Source: Gordonia insulae (GTDB taxonomy: Bacteria; Actinomycetota; Actinomycetes; Mycobacteriales; Mycobacteriaceae). Taken from it: 64,000 nucleotides of DNA. A program made the translations under genes and the position numbers. This document shows positions 59,499-64,000 of this stretch, one piece after another. Positions within the stretch are counted from its first letter, which is position 1. Each line of letters opens with the position of its first letter. The notes beneath the pieces are model-generated. The model ran no database searches. It had not been told where the DNA came from and was given only the letters and a program-made list of their open reading frames with translations. The stretch spans positions 1,116,001 to 1,180,000 of the forward strand of contig NZ_CP033972.1 of NCBI RefSeq assembly GCF_003855095.1. Reading direction: 5' to 3'.

Positions 59499-60389
59499 TC
59501 ACCAGCCGCGCCCGATCTGCGTCCCCGACCTCGGGTGCCAGCCGGTTGCACCGGTGGGGTCGTGTTCACCGTTGCCGAGGTACTTGTACCAGTAGAGGTC
59601 TCCGTTCGGTTCCACCGCGTACAGGGCCACGCCGAAACCACCATGGTCGTCAGGCCCGCCGACGATCCGCGTGAATCGCGTCCACCCTCGTCCGATGATG
59701 TTGCGGGAGTTGGGATGCCAGCCCGTTCCGCCACTGGGATCGTGGGTACCGTCCCCGTGGTACGAGTACCATCGCAGGTCGCCGTTCCGTTCGACGCCGA
59801 ACAGCGCACCCGAGGCCGCGGTCAGGATCGCGAAGTTCTGCCAACCGTTCCCGATGGTGTTCCCGGAGTTGGCCGCCCAGCCGGTGTTGCCCGACCGGTC
59901 CTCTTTGCCGTCGCCGACGTAGCGATACCAGCGGAGGTCACCGTTCCGCTCGACGCCATAGAGGGTGCTGGCGGGGTCGTTCGCGATCCGCCCGGCCCGC
60001 GGTGTGCACACGAGATCCACGAATCCGTGCCATCCGTTGCCGATCACGTTGCGTGAGTTCGCATCCCATCCGCGCGAACCCGCCGGATCCTGGACGCCAT
60101 CGCCGGCATCGTACTGATACCAGCGGAGATCGCCGTTCTGTTCGACCGCGAACAGGATGCCGTCGCCGCCACCACGTAGGTACTTGAACCCGGCCCAGCC
60201 GTTGCCGATCACGTTCCGCGAGTTGGGCGCCCAGTCGGCGCTGCTCTGGCCGTTGAGTCCGGAACCGTTATAGCGATACCAGTGCAGGTCGCCGTTGGCG
60301 GCGACACCGAACAGCTCGCCCACGCGGGGCAGCCCGCTGTCGACGGGTACGGTTCCGGCACCTCCGCAGGTCAAATGTGTGAACGTCAT
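59499..60389 (-). CDS. Five-bladed tachylectin-2-like beta-propeller
   Basis: 296 residues. Five repeats of about 50 residues share the pattern ERNGDLRWYRYVGDG, a Trp-x-x-Asn-Ser turn and NxIGNGWxxF. They start near VAANGDLHWYRYNGSG, VEQNGDLRWYQYD, VERNGDLRWYRYV, VERNGDLRWYSYH and VEPNGDLYWYKYL. This is the arrangement of tachylectin-2, a GlcNAc-binding lectin whose five blades each hold one sugar. There is no clear signal peptide, so the location is uncertain. The ATG at 60389 has GAGGAG upstream. It is convergent with the VanY-like gene. Confidence 0.85.
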   Translation of the reverse strand: MTFTHLTCGGAGTVPVDSGLPRVGELFGVAANGDLHWYRYNGSGLNGQSSADWAPNSRNVIGNGWAGFKYLRGGGDGILFAVEQNGDLRWYQYDAGDGVQDPAGSRGWDANSRNVIGNGWHGFVDLVCTPRAGRIANDPASTLYGVERNGDLRWYRYVGDGKEDRSGNTGWAANSGNTIGNGWQNFAILTAASGALFGVERNGDLRWYSYHGDGTHDPSGGTGWHPNSRNIIGRGWTRFTRIVGGPDDHGGFGVALYAVEPNGDLYWYKYLGNGEHDPTGATGWHPRSGTQIGRGW

Positions 60390-60525
60390 GATGCACTCCT
60401 CGGTCAGAGATCTGTTGACGTTCTCAGCGTGCGCCGCCCTGGCCGCGCACAGGAGCGTAGCCGTCTACCTGTCTCGCTCGCTCGACCGTCGCCTCCGATG
60501 AGTAGCCTGCGCAGTTGAGCAGAAC

Positions 60526-60553
60526 GGGGCGGTTGGCCTGAGCCAACCGCCCC
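60526..60553. terminator. Strong hairpin, probable terminator of icd
   Basis: Two perfect 12-bp GC-rich arms (GGGGCGGTTGGC and its complement) with a 4-base CTGA loop lie 18 bp past the stop of the isocitrate dehydrogenase gene on the minus strand. No long T-run follows, as is common for actinobacterial terminators. Confidence 0.7.
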
Positions 60554-60571
60554 GATGACGTAGGTCGCCGA

Positions 60572-62809
<2,238 letters not shown>

Positions 62810-62968
62810 GACCCGCCTTTGTCTTCGATTGGTCTCGTAACATGTTCGGTTCGAGATTCTCGCCGACTACCAGTATTACGTCGGGCCTCTGTTCATGCCG
62901 GACGATGGGTCCTACTCGCCGGTAACACTGGCCGGTAACCAGGCGTCCCGCGAGCTGTCGGCGCCGGG

Positions 62969-64000
62969 TCAGGACCGCCGTTCGTGGCCGATCCGCGCCG
63001 CCTGTCGTGTGAGGTGATCACGCTCGGCCACGTTCGTCGCCTCGACGGCGGCGTCGGCGTACAACCGGGCCGCCTCCCCACGGTCGCCCGCCTTCTCGTG
63101 CAGGTAGGCCGCGGCGGCCGTACGTCGTGGAACACCGGCGGGGACGCCCGACAACGCCGCGAGACCTGCGGCCGCACCATCGGCCTCGCCCACCGCGACG
63201 GCCCGGTTGAGTTGCACCACGGGACTGTCGGTGATCCGGAGCAGCTCGTCGTACCAGCCGACGATCTGCAGCCAGTCGGTTTCCGCAGCCTGAGGGGCGT
63301 CGGCATGCAAGGCGGCGATCGCGGCCTGCGCCTGGAACTCACCGAGCCGATCACGAGCCAGCGCGGCCTGCAGGATCTTCACGCCCTCGACGATGAGGGA
63401 AGTGTCCCAGCGCGAACGATCCTGCGCGGCCAGCGGGATCAACGTGCCGTCGGATCCGATCCGGGCGGGCCGGCGGGCATGGTGCAGCAGCATGAGAGCC
63501 AGCAGACCCGAGGTCTCCTCGTCATCCGTCCGCGACGCCAGCTGCCGGGTCAGCCGGATCGCCTCGGCGGCCAGGTCGATGTCGCCGGTGTAGCCCTCGT
63601 TGAACACGAGATACAGGACGCGTCGAACGGTCGCCGGGTCGCCGGGCTCGTCGAACCGCACGCCGCCGACCGTGCGCTTTGCCCGGCTGATGCGCTGGGC
63701 CATCGTGGCCTCCGGGACCAGATAGGCGTCGGCGATCTGCCGGGTCGTCAGGCCGCCGACCGCCCGCAGCGTGAGGGCAACCGCCGACGTCGCGGTCAAC
63801 GAGGGATGGGCGCAGAGGAAGAAGAGCTGGAGTGTGTCGTCGGAGTACTCGGTGACCCCGGGTGGCGGCTCGGCGTCGAGGCGCCGCTCCCTGTCCCGCC
63901 GCGCGACCTCGGAGCGGTGAGCGTCCAGGAACTTGCGCCACGCCACCGTCACCAACCACGCCTTGGCGTCGGCGGGCGGGCGGTCGGGCCAGATCACCGT
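62969..64000 (-). CDS. ECF sigma factor, ECF42/DUF6596 type (N-terminus outside window)
   Basis: A frame of 343 codons (342 residues seen) runs off the right edge, so the N-terminal sigma-2 part is missing. Visible are AWLVTVAWRKFLDAHRSE (end of region 2), the region 4 helix-turn-helix VGGLTTRQIADAYLVPEATM with AQRISRAKRTV, and a long C-terminal domain. That domain contains YLVFNEGYTGDIDLAAEAIR and a helical TPR-like segment to the end (LNRAVAVGEADGAAAGLAAL). This extension is characteristic of ECF42 sigma factors, which usually sit beside a DGPF/YCII-domain gene. That partner would lie to the right of the window. Confidence 0.88.
   Translation of the reverse strand, partial: TVIWPDRPPADAKAWLVTVAWRKFLDAHRSEVARRDRERRLDAEPPPGVTEYSDDTLQLFFLCAHPSLTATSAVALTLRAVGGLTTRQIADAYLVPEATMAQRISRAKRTVGGVRFDEPGDPATVRRVLYLVFNEGYTGDIDLAAEAIRLTRQLASRTDDEETSGLLALMLLHHARRPARIGSDGTLIPLAAQDRSRWDTSLIVEGVKILQAALARDRLGEFQAQAAIAALHADAPQAAETDWLQIVGWYDELLRITDSPVVQLNRAVAVGEADGAAAGLAALSGVPAGVPRRTAAAAYLHEKAGDRGEAARLYADAAVEATNVAERDHLTRQAARIGHERRS

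Overview
The window is 64 kb of high-GC, densely coded actinobacterial DNA. Mycolic-acid bacteria are the best fit (Gordonia, Rhodococcus or Mycobacterium type; Gordonia is a guess). Supporting this are a cutinase, an MmpS-like lipoprotein, two F420-type proteins, a CYP136-like P450, HadA/HadB-like dehydratases, a DUF1206 membrane protein, an IdeR-like iron box, a rifampicin monooxygenase behind a rifamycin-associated element, and a monomeric isocitrate dehydrogenase. No rRNA, tRNA, insertion sequence, prophage or CRISPR array was seen. Both edges cut genes: an LhgO-like oxidoreductase on the left and an ECF sigma factor on the right.

Layout. 0-5.9 kb: redox and stress genes (F420-type proteins, lipase-like hydrolase, catalase, HAD phosphatase). 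5.9-8.5 kb: a large LuxR-type ATPase regulator broken by a 1-nt frameshift. 8.5-13.5 kb: a coupled pair made of an alpha-dioxygenase/heme-peroxidase-like enzyme and a catalase-related heme protein, divergent from a CYTH-like/AraC/VOC operon. 13.6-17.6 kb: a DrrC-type UvrA paralogue and a CYP136-like P450. 17.5-23.3 kb: a LysR regulator divergent from an AtuA / CoA-transferase / acyl-CoA dehydrogenase operon, with atuA also frameshifted by one missing C. 23.2-28.2 kb: two alpha/beta hydrolases and three tandem AraC-type regulators. 28.2-34.2 kb: a Usp-like protein, a two-component system, two MaoC-type dehydratases, and rox with its regulatory element. 34.4-38.3 kb: desaturase, DUF1206 protein and AspT-type antiporter. 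38.4-42.6 kb: a four-gene iron-siderophore ABC importer with an IdeR-like box. 42.6-49.4 kb: rhodanese, MFS exporter, lipoprotein, hydrolase and two flavin oxidoreductases. 49.5-51 kb: an Fe-S bacterial (6-4) photolyase. 51.3-56.9 kb: a Wadjet/MksBEF-type SMC operon (jetA-jetB-jetC) with no jetD nuclease gene beside it. 56.9-60.4 kb: cutinase, DUF2235 hydrolase, VanY-like peptidase and a five-bladed tachylectin-like protein. 60.5-64 kb: icd and the partial ECF sigma factor.

The main points of interest are the Wadjet operon without JetD and with a 36-bp tandem duplication inside jetA, the peroxidase/catalase-related pair that looks like an oxylipin module, the atu-like acyl-CoA operon, the AraC triplet, and two single-base frameshifts that both fall in short C/G runs and may be sequencing errors.
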